In this document: positions 33,192-40,783 of the stretch, piece after piece
Position numbering within the stretch: the first letter of the stretch is position 1
How the letters are laid out: every line of letters starts with the position of its first letter
DNA from: JAFKKS01 sp050187875
Lineage (GTDB): Bacteria > Pseudomonadota > Alphaproteobacteria > Rhizobiales > Xanthobacteraceae
Length of the DNA stretch: 64,000 bases
Assembly (NCBI GenBank): GCA_050187875.1
Contig: JBFWXB010000020.1
Location: 1 to 64,000, forward strand
Direction: 5' to 3'
Made by a program: the position numbers and the translations under genes
Notes under the pieces: generated by a model
What the model was told of the DNA's origin: nothing
Database searches by the model: none
What the model saw: the letters and a program-made list of their open reading frames with translations, nothing else

Positions 33192-33641
33192 ATGGTTCAT
33201 CTCACCATCAATGGCACGCCACACGCGATCGACGCTGAGCCGGATATGCCGCTGTTGTGGGTCATTCGCGAGCATGTCGGGCTCACCGGCACGAAGTATG
33301 GCTGCGGCATCGCCCAATGCGGGGCGTGCACCGTGCATATCGACGGCGTAGCGGTGCGCTCGTGCAGCATCACCTTGGACGCGCTCACGCCCGAACAGAA
33401 GATCGTCACGATCGAAGGGCTTTCGCCCGACGGCTCGCATCCCGTGCAGAAAGCGTGGATCGAGCACGACGTGCCGCAATGCGGCTATTGCCAGAGCGGC
33501 ATGATCATGGCGGCCGTGGCGCTTCTGAAGGAGAAGCCGAAGCCGACGGACGCCGACATCGACGCCGCGATCACGAATATCTGCCGCTGCGGCTCCTATC
33601 GTGAAGTGCGTACCGCGATTCACACGGCGGCGAAGAGCTGA
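33192..33641 (+). CDS. 2Fe-2S subunit of a molybdenum hydroxylase (IorA/XdhA-small type), orphan
   Basis: This 149-residue electron-transfer subunit of the xanthine dehydrogenase / isoquinoline 1-oxidoreductase family has two clusters. The plant-type ferredoxin domain carries the four cysteines in YGCGIAQCGACTVHIDG plus the later RSC, and the all-alpha domain carries CGYCQSGMIMA and NICRCGSY. The length matches IorA. These subunits normally have a gene for the large molybdopterin subunit next to them, but none is present: the neighbours are MFS transporters on the opposite strand. It may serve a large subunit encoded elsewhere, or be a remnant. The reading frame is intact. Confidence 0.9.
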   Translation: MVHLTINGTPHAIDAEPDMPLLWVIREHVGLTGTKYGCGIAQCGACTVHIDGVAVRSCSITLDALTPEQKIVTIEGLSPDGSHPVQKAWIEHDVPQCGYCQSGMIMAAVALLKEKPKPTDADIDAAITNICRCGSYREVRTAIHTAAKS

Positions 33642-33651
33642 GATCGATCGA

Positions 33652-34977
33652 TCATCGTGAGAGAGGCGTCGCCTGCGGCGCGTGCGCGCGTCTCGCGAAC
33701 GGCGTGAACTGAAACAGCGCCATCACGAACAGCTGTGCCGCGGCGATGAAGAACGGCCAGCGATACGTTCCGGTCAGCGTCACCAGCAGCGAGAATAGGG
33801 TCGGGCCGGTCACATAGCCGAGGAACGCGCAGAGTGTGCTCGCCGAGGTCGCCTCCGCCACGCGATCGGCGGGCGACAGGCGAGCGATCTCGGCAAGGAA
33901 TATGCCGTTCCAACTCGCCGCCAGAAAGCCCACCGCTCCGGCGACCAGCGCCGTCAGAACGAACGGCGGCGACACTGGCAACGTCCCATAGATCACGACA
34001 AGCGCGGCGGCGGCCATCGCCTGGATGGTCAAATTGCGCGCCGGCGTGCCGGTGCGATCGGCAAGCCAGCCGAGTGCGACGCGCGCGAGCGCGCCGCAGG
34101 CTTGCATCGTCGCGTAGGCGAACGCGGCGTCGCTCAAATGCAGACCGCGATCGGTGACCAGATACGTCACGGAAAACGAAAACAGCGATCCCTGCACCAA
34201 CGCGAAGGAAAAGGCGAGGAACGCGATGGCAAGCAGCGAGCGATTGGCGCCAAGCACCGCGAAAGGCGCCGCGACGACGCGTGGCGAGAACACCGCGGCG
34301 AAATTGAGCGGCTGATCGTGCCGACGCTCCACGTCGAGTTCAGCTCTCACCGGCGCGATGATCGCCGCCGCCGTCAACCCGATGGCCGCGCCGACGAGCA
34401 CCGCGACCTGCCAACCCCATGCCACCGCGATCGGCGCCAGCACGAGACCCGCCAATGCGCCGCCGACCGGCGCGCCCGCCTGCTTCACCGAAAAGATGAG
34501 CGTGCGATGCCGGTCCGGCGCGGTCGCCGCCAGAATCCGGCTGCCCGCTGGCGGCGAGGGACCATAGCCGATCCCCATCATCAGCGCGGCGCACATCATG
34601 AGCCACCAATGTCCCGACGTCGCGAGCAGGAGGCCCGCGACCGCCGTCAATGCGCCGATCTGCAGCATCCGCACCGGGCCAAGCCGCGCCAGGATCGGGC
34701 TTCCGAACAGAAGGAAAAGGACGACGCCGAGCGCGCTCAGCGACGACAGATTGCCGATACGCTCCGGCGCGATGCCGAGCCCTTTCGTCAACAGCGGCGC
34801 GATGATCGCGAGGCTCTGATCGAGCATCGATGCGTTGATCTGCATGCCGAGCGTCGTCGACAGCGCGATGACCCACAAAGGACAACGCCGGCGCGGCGTT
34901 ACGGAGGTCTGCGTCATCGGATCTGCGGCATGAGGCGAAGAAGGAGGATGCGGGACCGTTCGCGGATGGGAGGACAT
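33652..34977 (-). CDS. MFS transporter, unknown substrate
   Basis: This protein of up to 441 residues has twelve predicted membrane helices and MFS features such as a first-half loop LARLGPVRMLQIGAL and GWLADRTGTPARN between helices 8 and 9. No subfamily hallmark is strong enough to name a substrate. It is divergent from the hydantoinase/oxoprolinase genes (192-bp gap), which makes uptake or efflux of a hydantoin, pyroglutamate or related compound a reasonable guess. It is convergent with the 2Fe-2S gene (10-bp gap). ATG 34977 gives the full frame, ATG 34917 starts 20 residues later, and neither has a convincing ribosome site. Confidence 0.8.
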   Translation of the reverse strand: MSSHPRTVPHPPSSPHAADPMTQTSVTPRRRCPLWVIALSTTLGMQINASMLDQSLAIIAPLLTKGLGIAPERIGNLSSLSALGVVLFLLFGSPILARLGPVRMLQIGALTAVAGLLLATSGHWWLMMCAALMMGIGYGPSPPAGSRILAATAPDRHRTLIFSVKQAGAPVGGALAGLVLAPIAVAWGWQVAVLVGAAIGLTAAAIIAPVRAELDVERRHDQPLNFAAVFSPRVVAAPFAVLGANRSLLAIAFLAFSFALVQGSLFSFSVTYLVTDRGLHLSDAAFAYATMQACGALARVALGWLADRTGTPARNLTIQAMAAAALVVIYGTLPVSPPFVLTALVAGAVGFLAASWNGIFLAEIARLSPADRVAEATSASTLCAFLGYVTGPTLFSLLVTLTGTYRWPFFIAAAQLFVMALFQFTPFARRAHAPQATPLSR

Positions 34978-35019
34978 AAGGCCGCAAAATCTTGCGCGCG
35001 CCTAGCCCTTATCCTCGCC

Positions 35020-35042
35020 TGATGCCGTGCGCGCGGGCATCA
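35020..35042. promoter_or_regulatory. Inverted repeat in MFS / hyuB divergent region
   Basis: TGATGCC (35020-35026) and GGCATCA (35036-35042) with a 9-bp spacer lie near the middle of the divergent gap. Size and spacing suit a dimeric repressor. A ribosome site (GGAG) lies just before ATG 35170. Confidence 0.35.
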
Positions 35043-35169
35043 TTGGTATTCCCAATCCGGCAGTTGACGGACCGCATTTCCGCATGAAAAGACACGGGTG
35101 GCGCCCGCGCGTCCGCTCCGTCCCACCTTCGCGCGGAACCCCCGGCAAAGTGCAAAACGGAGATTTCGC

Positions 35170-36960
35170 ATGCAGAAGGTGCAGCGCGAGCAGGCGGGGG
35201 CCGCCGATCCGGTGACGCTGCAGATCGTGCGCGGCGCGACGAGCGCCGTGCAGAGCGAGATGGAAGCGGTGATCGAGCGCACCGCCATGTCGCCGTTCAT
35301 CCGCGAAAAGAAGGACTTTCACGCCGCCCTGTTCGACGAGCGCGGCCGCCTGATCGTCGGCTCGAACCTGCCGCTGTTCGGCGACGTCATCGCGCCGATC
35401 GCGGAGCACTATCCGCTCGACACGATGCGCCCCGGCGACATCTATTGGTTCAACGACTGCTACGCCTCGCGCGGCGCCGTCTCGCATACGCCGGACCAGG
35501 TTTTCGTCGCGCCCGTCTTCGCCGATGGCGAGTTGTCCGCGTTCGCGCAATCGTGGGCGCATTTCAACGATGTCGGCGGCATGCGGCCAGGCTCGCTCTC
35601 ACCGGACTGCACGGAGATCTACCAGGAAGGCATCATCGTGCCGCCCGTGCGCGTCGCGCGCGAGGGCGTCATGACGGACGAGCTGCTGCGGCTCTTCTAT
35701 CGCAACTCGCGCTTTCCCGAGATGGTGAAGGGCGACACGCGCGCCTCGATCGCTGCGATCCGCCTCGGCGAGCGGCGGCTCGAGGAACTGTTCCAGCGCT
35801 TCGGCCGGGCCGCGACGCTCGCCGCCTTCCACACCTTGATCGACGACACCGAACGCGAGCTGCGCGGGAAGCTGCGCGCGATCCTGCCGGAGGGCGAGCA
35901 TCGCTTCACCGACCGCGTCGACAGCGATGGGCACGGCAACGGCCCGATCAAGCTCCGCTATCGGCTCACCGTCGCGCCCGAGCGGATCACATTCGACGCG
36001 AGCGAGAGCGACGACCAGGTTGCAGGCCCTGTCAATTTCCTCATGAGCCCGCCGGTGCCGGCCATGGTCTTCGGCTCCTATCTGCTCGGCCAGGGCACCA
36101 CGACCATGATGAATGCCGGCGCCTATCAGGCGCTCGACGAGGTGGTCCTACGGCCAGGCTCCGTACTACAGCCGAATTTTCCGGCGCCGCTCGGCATGCG
36201 CGGCGTGACCATGATGCGCAACATGGCCGGCTGCCTCGGGCTCCTCAATGTCGCGACCGGCGGCAAGGCGATGGCCGCGCACAGCGCCTACGTCATCTGG
36301 TACATGCGCGGCCGCGACACGAACGGCGAGCTCTTCCTGATGTCGGACGGCCTCGGCGTCGGCTATGGCGCGCGGCCGACCGCCGACGGCAACGACGCCG
36401 TCTACCTCGTCGCGCAAGAGAACTTTCCCTCGGAATTCCTCGAGACGATCTTTCCGGTGCGCGTGCGCCGCTATGCGATCAATCCCGACACCGGAGGGCC
36501 AGGGCGCTGGCGCGGCGGCTGCGGGCTCATCCGCGAGGTCGAGGTGCTAGCGCCGGAAGCGATGATCTCGATGCGCATCGACAGCGTGGAGAATCCGCCG
36601 TGGGGCGTCGCCGGCGGACATGCCGCAGGGACCGGGCGCTGCATCGTCAATCCCGGCCGCGCCGACGAGCGCGTGCTGCGGCCGCTGAGCGACGGCAACA
36701 TGGTCAAGCGCGGCGACGTCGTGCGCATCGAAACCGGCGGCGGCGGCGGCTGGGGGCATCCGTTCGATCGCGAGCCGGAACGCGTCCTGCGCGACGTATG
36801 CGACGGCTTCGTCAGCCGCGAGAGCGCGGAGAAGAATTATGGCGTCGTGATCGGCGCCGATATGCTCGCGATCGATCAGGCCGCGACGGGCAAGCGCCGC
36901 GCACAACGGCCCGACGCGAAGCTTTTCCACCGCCACGGCTACCACGAGGTGCTCGACTGA
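35170..36960 (+). CDS. hyuB: Hydantoinase B / oxoprolinase family protein
   Basis: This 596-residue HyuB-family protein is the beta component of ATP-dependent N-methylhydantoinase or 5-oxoprolinase-type ring-opening enzymes. Family features include SAVQSEMEAVIERTAMSPFI near the start, DIYWFNDCYASRGAVSHTPD, HFNDVGGMRPGSLSPDCTEI, and the end motif ETGGGGGWGHPFDREPE. ATG at 35170 follows GGAG; the upstream frame to 35098 is proline/arginine-rich leader. The HyuA gene starts within its stop codon (TGATG), so the two are coupled and should form a complex that hydrolyses a cyclic amide using ATP. Confidence 0.9.
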   Translation: MQKVQREQAGAADPVTLQIVRGATSAVQSEMEAVIERTAMSPFIREKKDFHAALFDERGRLIVGSNLPLFGDVIAPIAEHYPLDTMRPGDIYWFNDCYASRGAVSHTPDQVFVAPVFADGELSAFAQSWAHFNDVGGMRPGSLSPDCTEIYQEGIIVPPVRVAREGVMTDELLRLFYRNSRFPEMVKGDTRASIAAIRLGERRLEELFQRFGRAATLAAFHTLIDDTERELRGKLRAILPEGEHRFTDRVDSDGHGNGPIKLRYRLTVAPERITFDASESDDQVAGPVNFLMSPPVPAMVFGSYLLGQGTTTMMNAGAYQALDEVVLRPGSVLQPNFPAPLGMRGVTMMRNMAGCLGLLNVATGGKAMAAHSAYVIWYMRGRDTNGELFLMSDGLGVGYGARPTADGNDAVYLVAQENFPSEFLETIFPVRVRRYAINPDTGGPGRWRGGCGLIREVEVLAPEAMISMRIDSVENPPWGVAGGHAAGTGRCIVNPGRADERVLRPLSDGNMVKRGDVVRIETGGGGGWGHPFDREPERVLRDVCDGFVSRESAEKNYGVVIGADMLAIDQAATGKRRAQRPDAKLFHRHGYHEVLD

Positions 36961-39044
36961 TGGCTTCGCCCGCACAGCGCAACCCGGCCAAGGTCGTCAT
37001 CGGCGTCGACACGGGCGGAACCTTCACCGACGTCACGCTGCTCGATCCCGCGTCGGGGATGGTGTGGAACGCCAAAACCCCGTCGACCCCGTCGGACCCT
37101 TCGCAGGGCTTCGGCAACGGTATCGCCGAAATCCTCACCGCCTCGGGCCTCGCCGGCGGCGACGTCACGCGCGTGCTGCACGGCACGACGGTCGCGACCA
37201 ATCTCATCCTCGAAGGAAAGTCTGCGCCGGCAGCACTGCTCACCACCGAGGGATTCAAATATGTGATCGAGATCGGGCGGCAGGACGTGCCACGGCGCGC
37301 GAGCCTGTTCGCCTGGGTGAAGCCGAAGCGCCCAATTCCCCCCGAGCATATTTACGAGATCGCGGGACGCATCGCGCCTGACGGCGGCGAACTCGACGGG
37401 CTCGACGAAAGCGCCGTGCGCCGCGCCGCGAAGGCCATCAAGGACGCCGGCATCGGCGCGGTCGCCGTCGTCTTCCTGCACAGCTACGCCAATCCAGAAC
37501 ATGAGCGCCGTGCCGCGGCGATCATCAAGGAGGAGCATCCCGACGCGCTCGTCTCCATTTCGAGCGACGTGCTGCCGGTGTTCCGCGAATACGAACGCAG
37601 CATGACGACGATCCTCAATGTCGCCGTCATGCCGATCGTTTCCGCTTACGTCGAACGTCTCGATCAACGCATCGCGGAGCAGGATATCGCGGCGCCGCTG
37701 CTGCTGATGAAGTCGAGCGGCGGCGTCACCAGCGCCCGGAACGTGCGGCGCGCGCCGGTCGAAACGGCGCTGTCTGGCCCCGCAGCCGGCGCCGTCGGCG
37801 CGACCTTTGTCGGCGCGGGCGCCGGCATCAAGAATCTCATCGGCATCGACATCGGCGGAACCTCCGCCGACGTCTGTCTCATCCACGACGGCAAGCCCGG
37901 ATTGACGACCAGCGGGCACGTCGGCGCATGGCCGCTGGGATTGCCGATGGTGGACATCGTGACGATCGGCGCCGGTGGCGGCTCGATCGCGCGCGTGTCA
38001 GGCAACGGCGCCTTGACCGTTGGGCCGCAAAGCGCTGGGGCCGTACCCGGCCCGGTTTGTTACGGGCGCGGCGGCGAGGAGCCAACCGTCACCGACGCAC
38101 ATCTCGTTCTTGGCCATTTGCCGCCGTACCTTCTCGACGGGAAATTCGCGCTCGACGTCGAGGGCGCACGGCGCGCGGTTCACAAATCCGTCGCCGCACC
38201 GCTTGGGATGAGCATCGAAGAGGCCGCGCGCGGCATCCTCTCCATCGTCGACAACCTCATGGTCGGCGCGATCCGCATCGTCTCCGTCGAACGCGGGCAC
38301 GATCCGCGCGATTTCGCGCTGCTGCCGTTCGGCGGCGCAGGGCCACTGCATGGCGGCGCGCTCGCGCGGCTGCTCGGCATGCGCACGATTTTGGTGCCGC
38401 CCAATCCCGGCGTGCTCTCGGCGCTCGGACTGCTCGTCTCAAACCTCAAGGCGGAATTCGCGCGCACCTGCCTGCAGCGCGCAGGCGCGATCGATCTCGC
38501 CTTGGTCGCGCAAGTGTTCGGCGAGTTGCAAGCCGAAGCGGTAGCGTGGCTCGATCAGGAAGGCGTTCCGGACGAGGCGCGCCGGATCACCTGGACGGCA
38601 AGCCTGCGCTACCAGCACCAGGGCTTCGAACTTTTCATTCCGTGGGACGTTCGCGAGGTCACGCCGGCGGCGATGGCGGCCGCGATCACCGCGTTCCACC
38701 GGACGCATGAGCGCCTCTACACCTTCGCGCAGGAAGATACGCCCGTCGAGATCGTGACGTTGCGCGTCGACGCTCAGGGCATTTTTCCGGCGCCCGCGAT
38801 GCGACAGGTGGAGGCCGGCGGCAAGTCCGAGGAAGCGATCGTCTCGCGCCAGACGATGCATCTTGCAAAAGGGTCGGTCGCGTGTCCGGTCTATGACCGC
38901 GCGCGCCTGGGCGCAGGCGTCACCGTCGAGGGGCCGGCGATCATCACGCAGCTCGACACCACGACCCTCGTTCTCGAAGGGCAGCGCGCGACGACCGATC
39001 GCGTCGGCAACCTGCTGATCGTGGAGACCACGCCGGGCCGCTGA
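36960..39044 (+). CDS. hyuA: Hydantoinase A / oxoprolinase family protein (ATP-binding subunit)
   Basis: This 694-residue HyuA-family protein is the ATPase-type alpha component. The actin-like phosphate loop IGVDTGGTFTDVTLLD (residues 15-30) and LHGTTVATNLILEG are followed by a second nucleotide-binding element, IGIDIGGTSADVCLIHDG, at about 296-313. It also has GPQSAGAVPGPVCYGRGGEE and PFGGAGPLHGGALARLLGM. The start ATG at 36960 shares one base with the hyuB stop, which settles the start, although the same frame stays open far upstream as a GC-rich shadow. Together with HyuB it probably opens a hydantoin, pyroglutamate or similar lactam. The exact ring is unknown. Confidence 0.92.
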   Translation: MASPAQRNPAKVVIGVDTGGTFTDVTLLDPASGMVWNAKTPSTPSDPSQGFGNGIAEILTASGLAGGDVTRVLHGTTVATNLILEGKSAPAALLTTEGFKYVIEIGRQDVPRRASLFAWVKPKRPIPPEHIYEIAGRIAPDGGELDGLDESAVRRAAKAIKDAGIGAVAVVFLHSYANPEHERRAAAIIKEEHPDALVSISSDVLPVFREYERSMTTILNVAVMPIVSAYVERLDQRIAEQDIAAPLLLMKSSGGVTSARNVRRAPVETALSGPAAGAVGATFVGAGAGIKNLIGIDIGGTSADVCLIHDGKPGLTTSGHVGAWPLGLPMVDIVTIGAGGGSIARVSGNGALTVGPQSAGAVPGPVCYGRGGEEPTVTDAHLVLGHLPPYLLDGKFALDVEGARRAVHKSVAAPLGMSIEEAARGILSIVDNLMVGAIRIVSVERGHDPRDFALLPFGGAGPLHGGALARLLGMRTILVPPNPGVLSALGLLVSNLKAEFARTCLQRAGAIDLALVAQVFGELQAEAVAWLDQEGVPDEARRITWTASLRYQHQGFELFIPWDVREVTPAAMAAAITAFHRTHERLYTFAQEDTPVEIVTLRVDAQGIFPAPAMRQVEAGGKSEEAIVSRQTMHLAKGSVACPVYDRARLGAGVTVEGPAIITQLDTTTLVLEGQRATTDRVGNLLIVETTPGR

Positions 39045-39078
39045 CGCGCCAGAATCTACAAGCCATCTTTTATGGAAA

Positions 39079-39155
39079 TGGCTCCCCGGGACTGGATTCG
39101 AACCATCGACCTGACGGGAAACAACCGCCTGCTCTACCGCTGAGCTACCAGGGAA
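39079..39155 (-). tRNA. tRNA-Asn(GUU)-like gene with unusual acceptor and T arms
   Basis: The minus strand folds as a cloverleaf. The D arm (GCTC/GAGC with loop AGCGGTA) is standard. The anticodon stem GGCGG/CCGTC holds the loop TTGTTTC, so the anticodon is GTT, but base 37 is T where a purine is almost universal. The T loop is TTCGAAT. The acceptor seems to have 8 pairs (48-55 with 83-90) including a T-C mismatch, because one extra base is present on each side compared with normal tRNA-Asn. T-stem pair 50-64 is an A-G mismatch. G73 and an encoded CCA lie at 39079-39082. It may be a specialised tRNA, a degenerate copy, or a normal gene carrying changes. Confidence 0.6.
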
Positions 39156-39202
39156 CGCGGCTCAACTATCCGCCTCCGTGCGAGCGGCCGCAAGGCGATT
39201 TA

Positions 39203-39241
39203 TGATTCAGAGTGAATCAGCATTTACGCAAATGTGATTCA
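39203..39241. promoter_or_regulatory. Cluster of three GANTC sites in TGATTCA/TGAATCA motifs
   Basis: TGATTCA (39203-39209) and TGAATCA (39213-39219) form a palindrome with a 3-bp spacer, and a third TGATTCA is at 39235-39241. Each contains GANTC, the CcrM methylation site of alphaproteobacteria. GTTAAC (39258-39263), which resembles a CtrA half-site, lies just downstream. The cluster is about 110-145 bp before the GNAT gene and suggests methylation-sensitive or cell-cycle-linked control, although a conventional dimeric repressor site is also possible. Confidence 0.45.
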
Positions 39242-39348
39242 CACCGATTTGTCACTCGTTAACGATTATTCGGCGCCAGGATTGTGGGTTTATTTACGGC
39301 TCATGCTGCATTTGACGCGCGTCACTACGTCACTCTTCGCGGGGCCAT

Positions 39349-40725
39349 ATGTCGAAATCTGGCGTTGTGCCAATGCCGGTCAATCTGACCGAGTCTCGCA
39401 CGGACGGAGAAGTCACGCTCCAGTGGTTCTCCGGCGCGCAGGCGGTCGAACACACGCCCGCCCAGCAAAGCGAGAGCGGTGCCAACACCGATTTTTCGAC
39501 CCGCGCCGAAGACGTTTCGCTGCGTCTCTACGATAAGCTCGATGACGCGCGCGCCGACCTCGATATGCTGCAGTCGGCCGGCGCGCAGACCGCGTTCCAG
39601 AATTTCGTCTGGCTGAACGCATGGCAGCGCCATATCGGCGAGCGCCGTGGCGTTGTGCCGGCGATCGTGATCGGGCGCGGCCGCGACGGCGCCGTCATTT
39701 TTGCACTCGCCCTGAGCATCGAGACGCGCGGCGCGATCCGGCGCCTGACATGGCTCGGCACGGATCAATGCGACTATAACGGCCCGACGCTCAGCCAAGC
39801 CTTTCCGCGGTATATCGCGCCCGACGAATTCGCTGCGCTTTGGGAGCGCATCCTGACGCTACTGCAAACGCAATCCGGCCATCCGATCGACGTCGTCGAC
39901 CTCGCGAAGATGCCGGAAGAGGTTGGCGCGCAAGCCAATCCCATGCTGGTTCTGCGCACGTCGCCCAATCCCAGCGGGGCCTACATCACCAAGCTCGGCA
40001 GCGATTGGGAAGATTTCTACAAGGAGAAGCGCTCCTCGCAAACGCGGAAAAAGGAGCGGCGCCAGCTCAAGCGTCTCGCGGAGTTCGGCGAGGTCCGTTA
40101 CGTCGACGTACAGGATGCCGAGGAGCGGCGCCAAACACTCGAGCTTCTCTTCACACAAAAGTCACGCGCGCTCGCGCGCATGGGCGCCAAGGACATTTTT
40201 GCGGCAGAAGATCATCGCGCTTTCTATGCGGATGTGCTCACCCGCGCGGCAAGCCACGATCTCGTGCATGTGAGCCGCCTCGATATCGGATCGACGATCG
40301 CCGCCATCACCGTCGGCCTCAAGGCCAACGGCCGGTATTATCTGATCCTTTCGAGCTACGACGACGGCGACGTATCGAAGTACGGCCCCGGCCGCGCGCT
40401 GCTGCACGAGCTGCTGCAATACGCCATCGCACATCACTTCGACTGCTTCGATTTCACCATCGGCGACGAGCCTTACAAGATGGACTGGAGCGACAAGCGC
40501 CTGGTCCTGCACGACCACTTGTCGGCCCTCACCGCGCGCGGGCACCTCGCCGTGGCGCTCGCGACGGGGCTGCGCGCAACGAAGCGCTTCATCAAGCAGA
40601 CCCCGATCCTTTGGCGCGCCTTTAGCAAAGCCCGCACATTCGCCGCGCCCTTCGGTGTCAAAATGACACATCCACCGAAGTCGGCCGACCGCGGCCCCCC
40701 TCCGCCGTCTCACGACGAACCATGA
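39349..40725 (+). CDS. GNAT-family acyltransferase, CelD/BcsL-like (Acetyltransf_6)
   Basis: This 458-residue protein has a disordered first 45 residues and a double GNAT fold of the Acetyltransf_6 type, found in CelD-like polysaccharide proteins and structurally related to FemABX aminoacyltransferases. The conserved region FYKEKRSSQTRKKERRQLKR (about 225-244) precedes the second GNAT domain, with YYLILSSYDDGDVSKYGPGR and FDFTIGDEPYKMDWSDK, both typical of this family. The donor could be an acyl-CoA or, by analogy to FemX, an aminoacyl-tRNA; the sequence does not decide. It starts an operon with an FAD enzyme and a flippase, which points to modification of an envelope or exopolysaccharide. 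Confidence 0.8.
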   Translation: MSKSGVVPMPVNLTESRTDGEVTLQWFSGAQAVEHTPAQQSESGANTDFSTRAEDVSLRLYDKLDDARADLDMLQSAGAQTAFQNFVWLNAWQRHIGERRGVVPAIVIGRGRDGAVIFALALSIETRGAIRRLTWLGTDQCDYNGPTLSQAFPRYIAPDEFAALWERILTLLQTQSGHPIDVVDLAKMPEEVGAQANPMLVLRTSPNPSGAYITKLGSDWEDFYKEKRSSQTRKKERRQLKRLAEFGEVRYVDVQDAEERRQTLELLFTQKSRALARMGAKDIFAAEDHRAFYADVLTRAASHDLVHVSRLDIGSTIAAITVGLKANGRYYLILSSYDDGDVSKYGPGRALLHELLQYAIAHHFDCFDFTIGDEPYKMDWSDKRLVLHDHLSALTARGHLAVALATGLRATKRFIKQTPILWRAFSKARTFAAPFGVKMTHPPKSADRGPPPPSHDEP

Positions 40726-40783
40726 AATATTGGCAGGAAGCTTGCAGGCCTTAACGGTAAAGCACCGAAGGTCGGAGACGAAT

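Noticed and set aside
35445..36959. Long open frame continuous with hyuA, reaching far upstream
   Set aside because: It lies in another frame across hyuB, is Arg/Ala-rich without similarity, and hyuA has a clear coupled ATG at 36960.
39045..39348. Genomic-island attachment site at the tRNA-like gene
   Set aside because: No integrase gene and no direct repeat of the tRNA 3' end were found within the window.
39234..39536. Possible 100-codon gene before the GNAT gene
   Set aside because: It overlaps the GNAT coding region in another frame, lacks a ribosome site and shows no conserved pattern.
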